From Hemibagrus wyckioides (taxonomy: Eukaryota > Chordata > Actinopteri > Siluriformes > Bagridae): a stretch of 64,000 bases of DNA. Shown piece after piece: positions 36,001 through 47,172 of the stretch. Location of the stretch: positions 16,963,705 to 17,027,704 of the forward strand of contig NC_080726.1 in NCBI RefSeq assembly GCF_019097595.1, written 5' to 3'. The notes under the pieces are model-generated. The model was given only the letters and a program-made list of their open reading frames with translations, made no database searches and was not told where the DNA came from. The translations under genes and the position numbers were made by a program. Positions within the stretch are counted from its first letter, which is position 1. The number at the start of each line of letters is the position of its first letter.

Positions 36001-39000
36001 CTGTATGACTTCACAATAGGAAGAATCACCTACAACTCCGGCTGGTCCACAAACTGCGTTTCACAACCAAACATATGGGAGAAATAATAAGGAAATAACG
36101 CAAATTCACACGTGAGATCAGGATTCTCGCGCAAGACTGGAAACGGTACCGTTCGTGATCCAAATGGTCAGTGCAGGGAACAAGGATTGTGCGTTCTGCA
36201 TAATTAAACAAATAAATCATTTTGCAATGTGCTGCTGTGGCTGGTCAAGCAAATGTTTTTGCTTTATTTCTGTTTGGTGCTATTGTAAAGCTTTTTATTT
36301 ATACTGATAACTATATTTAAGGCATTTTTTCTGAGAAAAACCTATAAACTCTATTAAACTATAATATTGTGCTCCAGCTGAAGCCATGCTTGCTGATATT
36401 GTGGTCTATAACTCCTCCCAGAACCGCCCGCTGCCCTGTATCTTTCTCTCTCATTGGCTGTAGGTCATCGCTGAGGTATTTTTCAGTCAGAACTCCCTTC
36501 ACACTGCACAACTCATCGGCGACTCACTCAGATAGAGTTTTTGATTATTCACACTGCGCGATTCACTCGTGTGCACAAGTTCCACTTTGCATTGATTTTG
36601 CAGAACTAGTCTGTGACTTTGCAAAACTAGTCGGCGACTGAAAAGTCGTGCAGTGTAAACTCAGCATTAGACAGGTACACAGAGAAGCTGTGAATTCTTT
36701 GCACTTTGAGTAGCGAAATATGAAATTTCTCCAAAAATAAACTCACCTTCTCACATAAGTGCTCCCACATTCCTGTGACTGGTTTTCTGTAAATTCCTGG
36801 ACCTGCTGCGACAAACACCTGAAATACATCATGCATGTGTTACATTCACACCATATACAGGAGAGCTATTTAACCTTATTTGGATCTGTTTAAGCCTCTA
36901 AAATACAGTATTATGATTTATATTCCTCACAAACCTGCACAGGTAATTTCAGTGTCTCAAGAATATCCTCAACTTTAGACTTGAACACTTCTGGTCTGAG
37001 TTTTCCTCGAGCAATTCCCATTTGATTGGTAAAAAACACCACCTACACAGTGACAAACATTCATATTTACACACACAGATTTTCCCTGATACAGACTGTT
37101 AACAACCTTTTTACTTGTGTGTCCTACTGTCTATGGCTGTGAATGTGATGCATAAAAATTTGTTCTGTGTGCAGCAATAACTTAATTGAACTTAACACAC
37201 CTTGAACCCTTCCTTTAACAGAGCGCTCAGTTTGGGTTTAATCTCTGGGAAAAGGATCCTAAAGAAAATCAAAGTGCAGAAATGTAACAGTACAATACCA
37301 AGCACTGTATGAGGAGATTCCAACATTTTATACAAATCAGACTTACTTCCAGTCATCCGGGCCGGTGGGAAAGACCTTCCCTGACTTTGTAGTAATAATG
37401 CAGCCATCAATGTCGAACCCTGCTATCTGAGTTAGAACGAATATGACGCTAGAGTGTGAATTTCAATATAAGATCAAGCAGCAAGTTAACAAACACATAC
37501 AGTCACTTATACTTCCTCAGTACTGTCACCTTTCTTAGTTCATTGCTTTAATAAGCAGTCAGGATAAGATATGCACATTTATACCACAGCAATGTTGAGT
37601 TCTCAAACCTGATTGGTCAGAAGGTGTTGATTAATTGTTTAACAGCATCTCTGACAGTAGCACAGCCGCAAGGCAAATCAGGATTATATTCAGGCTCTAG
37701 ATGTACTCTAGTATACTCAAGTGCTGTTGTAAAAGCGGAACAGAAGACTTGAGGTAATGCTGAAACATCACACCAAGCACTGATTATTTTCATGTAACAT
37801 TTGAATAAATCGCATTGTGTTTTAATCCTCACTTACGAAGTAGCACCAAAGCAGAGGAGAGATTTAGAGGGACTAATTAACCAACATAAAAAGATGCTGA
37901 TTCAAGCTTAACTATTTGCCCAAAATCTATGAGCTTTGTGAGTCACTCGATATATTACTATTAAAAATATCACCACAAATCTGATAATGATCATTAAGTT
38001 GTTGAACATAAATTGGATGTTTCGGGGATTAGTAACTCTGATAGCCTCCTCACTGATTCTCACCTTGGAGCTTCCAGCAACTCCTGCCGCAGTGTAGAGC
38101 AGGAGATTGCCGATCTGCTGCCAGTGACTCTTCAAGCAGGCAGAAGGCGCAGTGCCAGAGGGCTGTGATGGTGACTGTTGTGTGCTTGTGCTTTGTGCAA
38201 ACTGCTGCAGCTGTCTGAGTTTCTCCTCCAACAGGTTCTCTTCATCCTCACCGGATTTCTCCGATGTGCGTCCACGTTTAGCATCAGATGCATCATCTTC
38301 AGAATCAAGCGTTCTTTTTGTTGACTTAGGAAATATTATAGAGCATACACAACATAATAGTGCATTCTTTTATTCTGTACAATGTATTTCTTTTTTATCT
38401 GAAACTATAATAGATTCATAGGTACCTTCTTAGGTGAAGAAACAAAGAAATCCTGGATGTTCCTCTTCTGCTGAACATTCATAACATTACTATCCAAGGC
38501 TTTCTCTGTTCTCTCCTTATCATCTGTTCCTTTTCCCGTCTTCTTGTCAGCTGAGTCAGAAAACTGCACAGTGAAGGGGTAACTCTGGTTTACTAGGTAC
38601 AGTGTGCTGTTTACACTCAGGTGTCCAGACTGGCCACGACCCAGAGCCTGCCCGTCCACTGAAGATGGGTTTGGACCAAGCTGGATAGTAAATAAAAAAA
38701 TGGGGGTCATGTTAGATGTGTGGATTGAAAATCAAAAGATACTTTACCTATTCATGATTTTAACAGTATAAAATTATTTATTATTACCTGGGTCACAAGA
38801 ACCTCTTGATTAGCATAGTCAGCTACAAGTTTGACTACAAAAGAGAAAAGCAAAATAAAGGAGTTAACAATCAGCTAGCAAATTTACAGCTGCACCTAAA
38901 AGTGCTTATTACTGTACTAAACTCTGTCAAAACTAAGGCCTTTTTACAGTGGCTGAGAAGTGCAAAACAAAATAAGTCTCGAAAAACAAAATAACAAATC

Positions 39001-40142
39001 CAAAAACACAACAACAATTCAGACAAACAGGAAAGGTAGGTATAGTTTGCAAATGAAATTCTTACCGCTGATTGGATGAGACATCTATCACTTAAGATAT
39101 ACAAGAAGCTGGAAATTGTGTATATAACTATTTCTTGTACATGTATTAAGAAAATAGAATTTATTCATTGCTACTTTGGAAATGGACATTCATATGCCAT
39201 GATTTTGGATATACTCACAGCACATCATGGCATAAAGATGTCTAAAATGTCATCTGATGCGAGATGTGATGTGTAAAAACACCTAAAGAACGCAGGTATG
39301 TTTCGAACACCAAACAATTCCAGATTAAACAACGTAAGGAGCGTTATAAGAGCAGAGCTGTGTTCATATACACACACAAATCAACTTTCTACTGCTGGAC
39401 TTCCTGTATATTCTGAGTGACAGACGTCTCTTCCAATCAGCGGTAAGAATTCCTTTCGCAAACTATCCTTAACCTTTCCGGTTTGTTTAAATTGTGTTGT
39501 GTTTTTTTTGTTTGTTTTTTATTGTTCGGAAACAGAATACAGAAAATAGCGCACAACAACTGAACAAGCAAACATAGCAACTGAGAAAAAGGAAAAGAAT
39601 AAAAAAAGAAAATTGTGTTGTGTTTTTGGATTTGTTATTTTGCTTTCTGATTTGTCATTTTGTTTTCTGATTTTTTGTGTTTTGCACTTCTCGGCCACCG
39701 ATCTTTTTTGTAGACTTGTATTTATACACTCACTAGCCATTTTAACACCTGTGCACCTGTCAATTCATGCAATTATCTAATCAGCCCATCAAGTGGAAGC
39801 AACACAAAGTGTACATCACAATCACACAGGTAAAGGCCAAGAGTTTGAGAATTGTGAATAATTTCAGTGACTTTGACCTGGTTATTAATGATGGAGGCTC
39901 CCAGTGTTCCCAATAACCAATCAATGATCCCCATTTGTTTTCTTCCTCTTGAACACTTTAGTAGGTGATAGGTACAGATAACAGAAGTGTGTTATTCCAT
40001 TCTTAGCCATAGATAGATTACCTTGGTGTCTTGAACATTTCTTATCCTTCACTCCGGACTCAGGACTTCGACCCAAAATCAGGGCACGTGCGTCAGGGAG
40101 CTGTATCCGGGCTCCTGCTGCACTCACCAGCACACACTGCAT
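27097..40142 (-). CDS. pnkp: Bifunctional polynucleotide phosphatase/kinase (PNKP)
   Basis: PNKP restores 5'-phosphate and 3'-OH ends at DNA breaks for XRCC1- and XRCC4-dependent repair. Seventeen minus-strand exons give one frame of 585 aa: 40022-40142, 38788-38834, 38426-38680, 38064-38324, 37347-37426, 37201-37258, 36935-37042, 36747-36818, 35452-35500, 35077-35147, 34781-34873, 34500-34593, 34336-34397, 33596-33705, 33391-33478, 27776-27843, 27097-27217. An FHA domain (G-R at 24-25, SRHQ at 37-40) is followed by a Lys/Ser-rich linker, the phosphatase motif FDIDGC at about 232-237, KPVTGMW, the kinase P-loop GFPGAGKST at 433-441, DNTNPD near 483 and the C-terminus FRQFSEG. The ATG at 40,140-40,142 is chosen; an upstream in-frame GTG is not needed. 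It is slightly longer than human PNKP (521 aa), mainly through the linker. Intron 15 (5.5 kb) houses two transposons. Fragments of this gene recur at 12-15 kb and 0-1.3 kb. Confidence 0.96.
27991..29483 (+). mobile_element. Tc1-like DNA transposon, decayed transposase
   Basis: The inverted ends CAGCTGTGGC and GCCACAGCTG are flanked by TA on both sides, as expected for Tc1/mariner. The inverted repeats extend inward for about 80 imperfect bases. The transposase starts at about 28,332 ([20 protein letters not shown]), then is broken by stops and frameshifts. The C-terminal half is readable: [28 protein letters not shown], then [16 protein letters not shown], giving the last D and E of the DD34E triad. 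It is 1,493 bases long and inactive. It lies in PNKP intron 15, opposite to PNKP transcription. Confidence 0.93.
29626..33155 (-). mobile_element. Ty3/gypsy LTR retrotransposon with chromodomain, degenerate
   Basis: Reading on the minus strand from 33,155: a stub of 5' LTR, gag ([18 protein letters not shown]), a zinc-knuckle-like [11 protein letters not shown] with two metal ligands lost, reverse transcriptase pieces ([10 protein letters not shown], then frame breaks), an RNase H end ([18 protein letters not shown]), integrase ([30 protein letters not shown]) and a chromodomain ([17 protein letters not shown]). The 3' LTR is 29,626-30,018. The outer ends are TG and CA, with near-identical 5-base flanks CTGGT (29,621-29,625) and CTGGG (33,156-33,160). 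Stops in RT and a 3.5-kb length show it is dead. It lies in PNKP intron 15, in the gene's own orientation. Confidence 0.9.
33750..33960. mobile_element. Short palindromic MITE in PNKP intron 13
   Basis: Same element as at 12,668-12,862, with mirrored ends GTGTCCAATC and GATTGGACAC. It is located between PNKP exons 13 and 14. Confidence 0.75.
35869..36666. mobile_element. Inverted-repeat MITE in PNKP intron 8
   Basis: The ends TGCCGAGTTCACACTG and, at the right, the complement of TGCTGAGTTTACACTG are inverted repeats. The interior is full of TTCACACTGC-type pieces alternating with CGGCGACT. It is similar in style to the Harbinger-like MITE at 11,153. The target duplication is ambiguous (TA or TAATG-like), so the superfamily is uncertain. 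In both PNKP fragments a large deletion starts within its left end. Confidence 0.7.
38947..39700. mobile_element. Foldback element in PNKP intron 1
   Basis: The left arm (about 38,947-39,090) runs from CAGTGGCTGAGAAGTGCAAA to TTCTTACCGCTGATTGG. It returns in reverse complement at about 39,430-39,700, from CCAATCAGCGGTAAGAA to GCACTTCTCGGCCACCG. The right arm also carries an internal duplication of ATTGTGTTGTGTTTTT. A possible CTTTTT target repeat flanks it, but this is in a T-rich context. No transposase is visible. Confidence 0.75.
39730..39850. repeat. Dispersed repeat fragment in PNKP intron 1
   Basis: TACACTCACTAGCCATTTTA followed by CACCTGTCAATTCATGCAAT and AATCAGCCCATCAAGTGG resembles a common fish interspersed repeat. 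Only one end is present. Confidence 0.5.
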
Positions 40143-40650
40143 GCTCACTGCACACTGCTCACATCAGACAGGTGAGGATTTATTAAAAGGTTCACCTTTA
40201 CAACCACACCTAAACCTGTTTATGTTTTGCTAACATAATCGCTTGCGTTATTGTTCTATCCGCCTGACCTCTTCTGTAGTTAAAGCATTGTTATGAATAA
40301 ACACAGCTAGCGCGAGACGGTAGCTACATACAAATCAGCTCAAGTAGATACCACAACAGACGACATCTCAGTGTATTATCGTATCTCCGTTTATGCAATA
40401 AAACCAAGATAAGCATGTGTAAGAATTATAATCACACTCACGCAGGCAATCAGTGAAATGTTTAGCTAAACCTCCTTATGAACTTCTTAGACCTCACTTT
40501 GTCCGAGTCTGTGTCCAAAACTGCACGCTACCGCATACTACACTGACCAATCATTTGACTCTTTGCGCATGTCATCCAATCCGTTCACAGGAGGCGGGAT
40601 CGTTTTATTTGTTTCAGCCAATCCTCTGACAGGAGGCGGGATTCTGTTTG
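40143..40650 (-). promoter_or_regulatory. Putative PNKP promoter with two GGAGGCGGGAT boxes
   Basis: Upstream of the PNKP start lie two copies of ACAGGAGGCGGGAT (about 40,587-40,600 and 40,629-40,642) with CAGCCAATCC between them. GGCGGGA is an E2F/Sp-like core and CCAAT an NF-Y core. They suggest a TATA-less promoter. Positions are exact, while use as a promoter is inferred. Diverged flank of the same kind sits at 1,300-1,570 and 14,945-15,214, but without these boxes. Confidence 0.45.
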
Positions 40651-41064
40651 CTCTGTTGGCGTATACACATATAGCATGTACCCACCGATCAACCATAACA
40701 TTAAAACCACCTGCTTAAGATTGTGTAGATGTGGGAAACTAAGAGGCGGTAAATTCGAGACATCTCCGTGGCTCTTTTGAATCGTTTGATTCTGTTCGCC
40801 AAAAAGATTCATTCAGATTCATTCACTGACTCGTTCGGTGACTCTTTCCGTGCATTACACATTTACACCAGCAGGTGGAGACTGTGAATGTTTCATTGAA
40901 ATCATGAGTAAGTAATTGACATTGTATACTCAGTACATTGATTTAAAAACAAAAATATTTCAAGCGACAAATTTTGGAATTGTGATTTATTAAAATTGTT
41001 GTATGTCCAATCCACACAGAGGTCTGGACTGACATAAGACATTTATAATAATAACAACAACAAC

Positions 41065-41104
<40 letters not shown>

Positions 41105-42231
41105 GTATTTTTTAAATCATATTCTGTTTTATTTCTTGAGAGATCCTCTCTGTAGTAGAAAGAGCCACAGAGAGTGATCACACAGCACCCAACAATTCAT
41201 TTGATTTTACGTTTTTAAATCTTTGATCAAAAAATGTCAGTAACAGTACCAGTGATATAAATAGAAGTTTCAGTCATACAGCAAAATTACACTCTTGAGA
41301 TTTCCATCTAAACCAGTGGCTTCATTGGCGTGTAAATTCTATAGGAATGCAACAACAGTGTGTGTAATGTTGCATGACGTAGAATAGAGTTCCACTTACT
41401 ACCACAAGGATATATTCCAATAACAACAAGTCCCAGAGTGTTTTATTCCTCTTATAACACAGCAATGTGTCAACAATTCGATTAGTTTATTGATTGTAGA
41501 ATGTCCAGAAAACAGGTTAGTTCATTTTACAGACACTATAAAGAGCTGTTTCCTCACTAGACTCTCTGGAATTTGTGGAAAGGTAGTATAAAAAGTTAGT
41601 ATGTTTTCATGTATTCTCATAGATGTTACATTTAAACATGTTGCTATGGAACATAAGAATGGAGATATGAGACACAATATCAAAAAAACTGTACAGTGAG
41701 CAATGACTGGAACAACCATCTGGTCTTTTTTTAAATTTTCAGCTGTCCACTTTGGGTCAGTCTGTGCTGAGTGGAGCCTCAGATTCCTGTTCCTGTTTCC
41801 TGCCTCTAATGTTACATGGTGATGCTTTTCTGCTCATCACAGCTGTATAGTGTCTCACGCAGTGGTTTTTTTTTTGTTTGTTTGTTTTTCACACCAATAT
41901 GAATAAACTCTAGAGACTGTTGTATGAAAATTCTAGGAGATCAGCATTTTCTGAAATACTCAAACCAGCTCATATGATACCAACAACCACGCCACAGTTA
42001 AAGCCATTAATTTTTCCTCTAATCTGATGATTGATGTGAACATTAACGGACACTCATGACTTGTGTCTGTATGATTATTTTTAATATTGTTTTTACTGGA
42101 CAGGGAGGATCAAGGTTTAGTTGTGGCTCACCAAAAATACCAAAACCGGTAAACAGATATACAATTTAGATGGATTTCTGCTGGCTATCCCATGTCAAGC
42201 TGTAAAAGTGAATAAGCAGTATGGGAAGCTG
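40651..42231. other. Intergenic PNKP / ENDOD1-like, repeats only
   Basis: No gene seen. It contains a repeat piece CCATAACATTAAAACCACCT at 40,692-40,711, an (ATT/AAT)n run at 41,046-41,101 and, at about 41,900-42,080, a dispersed repeat related to 6,560-6,880. Confidence 0.6.
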
Positions 42232-43585
42232 TTACTGGCATTGATTTTGGAACAGCTCTCCTACTGGTGTGTTGGAGTATTGCTGGAGGAAGCTAACCAT
42301 TTCACTCAGCGTGCACTGCTCAACGAGGTTCTGCTCAGTGTTGAGGGCGAATGCAGCTCCACTGCGAACGGGAGAGCCATTGCTATCAATGCAGCAGTAA
42401 GCATTCCACATGTATTCTGGGATATTGACACGTTTAACATTATTCTTGATGATCCAGTTGTCAGCAGAGGGAATGGCACCGACCAGCACGTAGGCCTTGT
42501 CACACTGAGTGCTGAACATCTTCGCCAGCGTGGACTCATGATTGGCCCAAGATTTCTGGTTCAGTTTTGGGTTCTGAGGCACCACGTTTGTGAGGGTGAA
42601 CGTAGCATTACGGCTCGGCACTGGGTTGACAAGAGGGTAAGGTCACTAAATTAACATAGACTACATTACCACTGATATAACAAGCATGACATTGATTAAA
42701 TGACTAAAACCATGAACAAAACAAAAGGGAGGAGTCAATAAATATGACAAAAGGGTAATAATGGGGCAGGATATTCAGGGATATTTGGGTTAAGTGCAAA
42801 TAATATAAAAAAAATTAAGCTTTCATATTTTCTTTTGAAGTACTCTTACATGTGTGTTGATATAAATAATGTATTGAAACCACTTCATCAGCATTCAGCA
42901 GTCAGCTGTAATCAGTACAGACCTGCATGGTGTCCATTAGGATTGAGGTGACCACGATCAAACCCTGAGTGCGTGAAATCCTCATTCAGAGCCTGTCTCT
43001 CGCCCAAGTAGACACCAGGATTGTCCTGTCCAAGCCAGTATCCCTCTCTCATTTCCCCTGCCCAGTTCTGATTCACCAACTGAAACAAAACACAAGTGTA
43101 AAACATGAAGGGTACACAATATACACAAGACAGATTCCAGTGTAAAAACTGACATGTAGTAAACATTCAATTCCACTCTTCCGAGGACAAAAAGAATTTT
43201 GTCAGAAATATGCAGTCTTATAAGAGAGTTTAAGAAGGAAAGATGTGTTCCCGTACACATCCTGAATCTGTCAGCCTCCAGCCCTCACCTGGGGCTCCAC
43301 AAACCAGCGCTTCTCTCTGCCTCCACCGCTGCTGGGCTCAAAAATGTATGCCGAGTAGACAGCAATGCGATGGTGTGTGTCATACAGCGTGGCAAAATGA
43401 AACCGGTTCTGGAAGCGCTGGCAGAGATGGGTAGCGCCGGGTGTGTCCGACCCCCACTGAGGCACCTTCCCTTTGTAGAAGTACTTTATACACTCAGGCT
43501 CATCGCTAAAGTCAGACACCACATCACTGTGGCTTAGTCCCAGCAAGGAGCCTACAAGAACACACAGAAAACCACCAGACAACAT
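42232..43585 (-). CDS. Endonuclease domain-containing 1-like secreted nuclease
   Basis: Three minus-strand exons (43289-43585, 42923-43079, 42232-42620) join in one frame of 280 aa. Residues 1-20 are a signal peptide (MLSGGFLCVLVGSLLGLSHS). The DNA/RNA non-specific endonuclease (NUC) domain follows: FATLYDT and RIAVYSAY near 66-80, the catalytic motif DRGHLNP at 140-146, then TLTNVVPQNPKLNQKSW with the metal-binding Asn, and a Cys-rich C-terminal part (MWNAYCCIDSNGSP). This matches the fish ENDOD1-like family in length and exon layout. No membrane anchor is seen, so it is probably secreted. The substrate is unproven. Neighbours do not point to a shared pathway. Confidence 0.92.
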
Positions 43586-45018
43586 GAATGAACGGTTTAA
43601 ACACTCACAGTCTAGTGAGTCTGTCAGGAATTTGTGCAAACTATCTACACTTTTTGCTCTTTTTATAGCAACCTCCTTATCTACAGGGCTAGTTTTTTTT
43701 TTTCATTATTTTTAGCATTATCAAAGTTTTGGCAAGACAACAGAGCAAACATTCAGATGTGGCTAAATAAATAAACTATGGTCACATGACATTGTAGCAA
43801 TATTGTACATAGTATACAATCGAACAAAATTATAATAACTCCATTGTCCTAGAAATATAAAGGATATAAGTGTTTTAGTAACAACTGAAGATGATAAACA
43901 TGGTGGTTACAATAGAAACAATATTTCATGTGACTCATGCGAAGGACCTGATCAATGGCCTTCTGACAAACTTTATCAGATCACACAAAGGTTACACAAA
44001 TATTCTGCCATGTGATACTTTCCCAGGATTCTATATCCAAAGCTCCACAAACCTGACCTCAGGTCACTCTTAGTACACACTGCAGAAAAACCATAACATT
44101 TCAGCAACTTAATGTGAACTAGACAAGAAGAGTTGAGAAGAAAATGTTTATTCTTGTGGGTTCATCTGCCTTTGTTTGGTTTACATTTGATCAAATGTTT
44201 GGATAGTTGGAGGTGAATGATGGACACAACATGGACAGATGAATGTAGACAGGTTTAACATGTTTAAATGATGCAACAGTAATACATGAAATCCATCAGC
44301 TCACAAAGAGCAGTGTTAAGTTTAGCCCCATCTGAGAGTTTGATGTAGCACAGTGCATCTAGCAGTATTGTAGGATTGGACTGAATTGGACTAATTGGAC
44401 TGAAGATTGACTCAAATATTTGGACTTGATTTGGAATGATTTGTTTTAAAGCATCCACATTCTGGAGGTCACAGCAATTTTCCTTCAATAGCTTCCTTCC
44501 TCTTTGTTTTTCTGAGATTTTACATACATGTTCATGTTCAGAAGTTTAGGACCTGGTTTCTAGCTTTCTACAAGAACAAGGGATGGGATGTTTTTAAAGT
44601 TGATATGGATTTATCACTTGAACTAATATATAACTGATTAGGTGGTAAAATTGATTCAATAATAAAGGATGTGAGAATAAACCTGGAGAGATGACATCAG
44701 AACAGAACAGGTGATATCACAATGATACATGTGTCATCAGATCAGATTAGCTGAGCTAATTAATTACTAATAGATGTTAAAGCCATCTGTGCTATTCAGC
44801 ACTGATACTGTATTTTATACAGTATTCTAATAGAATGCTTTCTGTTCTATTCCGATTCATCTGCATTACTTTATCCTGATGTGTATCACTTATTAAGATG
44901 TCTCCTATTACCCTCTGATGTTCTTTAAATTCTTGTGGTGTAATGTCTATTATAATGTCACCAATTTTATTTTGTGGTCATCTGAACTATTCTAATCCGG
45001 CCTCACGTATATTATTCT
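43586..45018. other. Non-coding region upstream of ENDOD1-like gene
   Basis: I see no gene here. It contains AT-rich unique-looking DNA and a short tandem GGACTGAATTGGACTAATTG at about 44,377-44,400. The first few hundred bases should include the promoter of the nuclease gene, but no element stands out. Confidence 0.5.
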
Positions 45019-47167
45019 TGTCAGAAACAACTGGACAGTTCCCTACCAGACCTGGAGGGGGTGCTGGCAAGCGAATCTGTAGAGTTGCCGTTGTGTGTAT
45101 TTTGTGCCATGCCTTCCCCATTGTTCTCATTCCCGCCGTGTCAACTGTTTCTCATTAGCCCTAATGTTCTGCCCTATTTATATAGGGATCCTGTTGTACC
45201 TGTCTTTGTCGGCCCCATGTCTTGTGTTTATGTTAATGAAGTAGTGCTTGTTTGAATACTTCGTATGGGTCTGACTCCCTGGAGTGTGGGTGCACGCGGC
45301 AACCAGGGAGCTCCGGGTTTGAGCCCCGCACTGGGTGGGGGTGCCTGGACGATACAGAATGATCAACCGCTTTTGAAGACCCAGAGGGTTTCTCCAGTAA
45401 CTTCCTGTCTCCAGCAAGGATCTGCAGTCTGCTAGTGAGAGCCTTGGACTACCAGTGGATGACATCCCGTGGCCCACCTGCCTCGGAAGCTGTTTTGTTT
45501 TGAGCAGGTGGACTCCTTCCCCATTTCCCCAGGGAAGTGCCCCCATCTTTGTCCAGGTTGAGGATGCCGCTCCACGATGAAGTTCCGTGGAGGATGCCGC
45601 TCGGCAATCCAGTTGGAGGATGCTTCCCTCCCGCCTTCTGCCCGTGTTGGATGTCACCGTGTCCCCAGGACCTGGGGCATTGCTGTAGACTGCACTTATG
45701 GACTACATCTCTCCTTGCGTCTCCCCTCTATGTTGGACTACATGTCCCACTTATCCCTGGGGCGTCCCTCAGCTACGCTGGAGGTGCTTCAGGAGCCGAG
45801 CATTAGAGGGGGGGTTATGTCAGGAACAGCTTGACAGTTCCCTGCCAGACCTGGAGGGGGTGCTGGCAGGCGAATCTTTGGAGCCTGCGTTGTTGTGTGT
45901 ATTTTGTGCCATGCCTTCCCCATTGTTCTCATTCCTGCCGTGTCACCTGTTTCTCATTAGCCCTAATGTTCTGCCCTATATATATATACGTATATATATA
46001 TATATATATATATATGGATCCTGTTGTACCTGTCTTTGTCAATCATTGTTTCTGTTCGCTGTCATGTCTTGTGTTTATGTTAATAAAGCAGTGCTTGTTT
46101 GAATCCAGCATATGGGTATGACTCCATGGCGTGCAGGCCCACATGGTGGCCAGGGAGCACCGGGTTTGAGCCCTGCACTGGGCGGGGATGCCTGGACATT
46201 ACAGAATGACCAACCGCTTTAGAAGATCCAGTGATATTCTCCAGTGAGCTCCTGTCTCCGGCAAGGATCTGCAGTCTGTTAGCAAGGGCCCTGGACTACC
46301 AGTGGATGACATCTGGCAGCCCACCTGCCTGGGAAGCCCTTTTGTTTCAAGCAGGTGGACTGTTTCCCCAGGGAGGTCCCCCCATCTTTGTCCAGGTCAA
46401 GGATGCTGCTCCACAATGGAGTTTCATAGAGGGCGCCACTCGATCCCATGTCTTGTGGGGGACACTCCCTTTTTATCAGACCCTATGGAAGCATAGTTCC
46501 ACCATCCTGCCAGCCGAGGACGCCACTCTACAATGGGGTTCCGTGGAGGACGCCGCTTGGCAATTCAGGTGGAGGACGCTTCCCTTCCGCCTCCTGCCCG
46601 TGTCGGATGTCACCTTGCCCCCAGGTTCTGGGGCATCACTGTAGATTGCACTTATGGACTACATCTCACCTTGCGTCTCCCCTCTATGTTGGACTACATC
46701 TCCCACTTATCCCTGGAGCATCCCTCAGCTATGCTGGAGGCGCTTCAGGAGCCATGCCTTAGAGGGGGGATTATGTCAGGAACAGCTAAACAGTTCCCTG
46801 CCAGGCCTTGTGAGGGTGCTGGCAGGCGAATCCCTGGAGCCTGCGTTGTTGTGTATATTTTGTGCCACGCCTTCCCCATTGTTCTTATTCCCACCGTGTC
46901 ACCTGTTCCTCATTAGCCCTAATGTTCTGCCCTATATAGAGGGATCCTGTTGTACCTGTCTTTGTCTGTCATTGTTTCTGTTTCTGTTATTCACTGTCAT
47001 GTCTTAGTTACCAGGTTAGTCTGCCACATTTATTGTGTTTTTGTTAATAAAACAGTGCTTGTTTGAATACCACATATGAGTCTGACTCCATGGCGTGCGG
47101 GCACACATGGCGACCAGGGAGCTCCAGGTTCGAGCCCTGCACTGGGTGGGGGCACCCAGACTTTACA
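45019..47167 (+). mobile_element. Compact non-autonomous LTR retrotransposon with three LTRs
   Basis: Three direct repeats start TGTCAGRAAC and end in ACA: 45,019-45,356, 45,818-46,203 and 46,774-47,167. Each holds TTAATAAAG or a similar polyadenylation-like signal and a conserved GGTTYGAGCCC. Between them lie related internal pieces (45,357-45,817 and 46,204-46,773), each ending with a purine tract (AGAGGGGGG) directly before the next LTR, as a polypurine tract should. The whole is flanked by ATTCT on both sides (45,014-45,018 and 47,168-47,172). No gag, pol or integrase is recognisable, so it fits a TRIM-like non-autonomous element. The orientation is set by the polypurine tracts. Confidence 0.85.
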
Positions 47168-47172
47168 ATTCT

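Noticed and set aside
42121..42654. 177-aa plus-strand frame
   Set aside because: Antisense shadow of ENDOD1-like exon 3, which has the real family motifs.
45178..45657. 159-aa minus-strand frame inside the LTR element
   Set aside because: It runs across an LTR and the internal piece with no known domain, and is opposite to the orientation given by the purine tracts.
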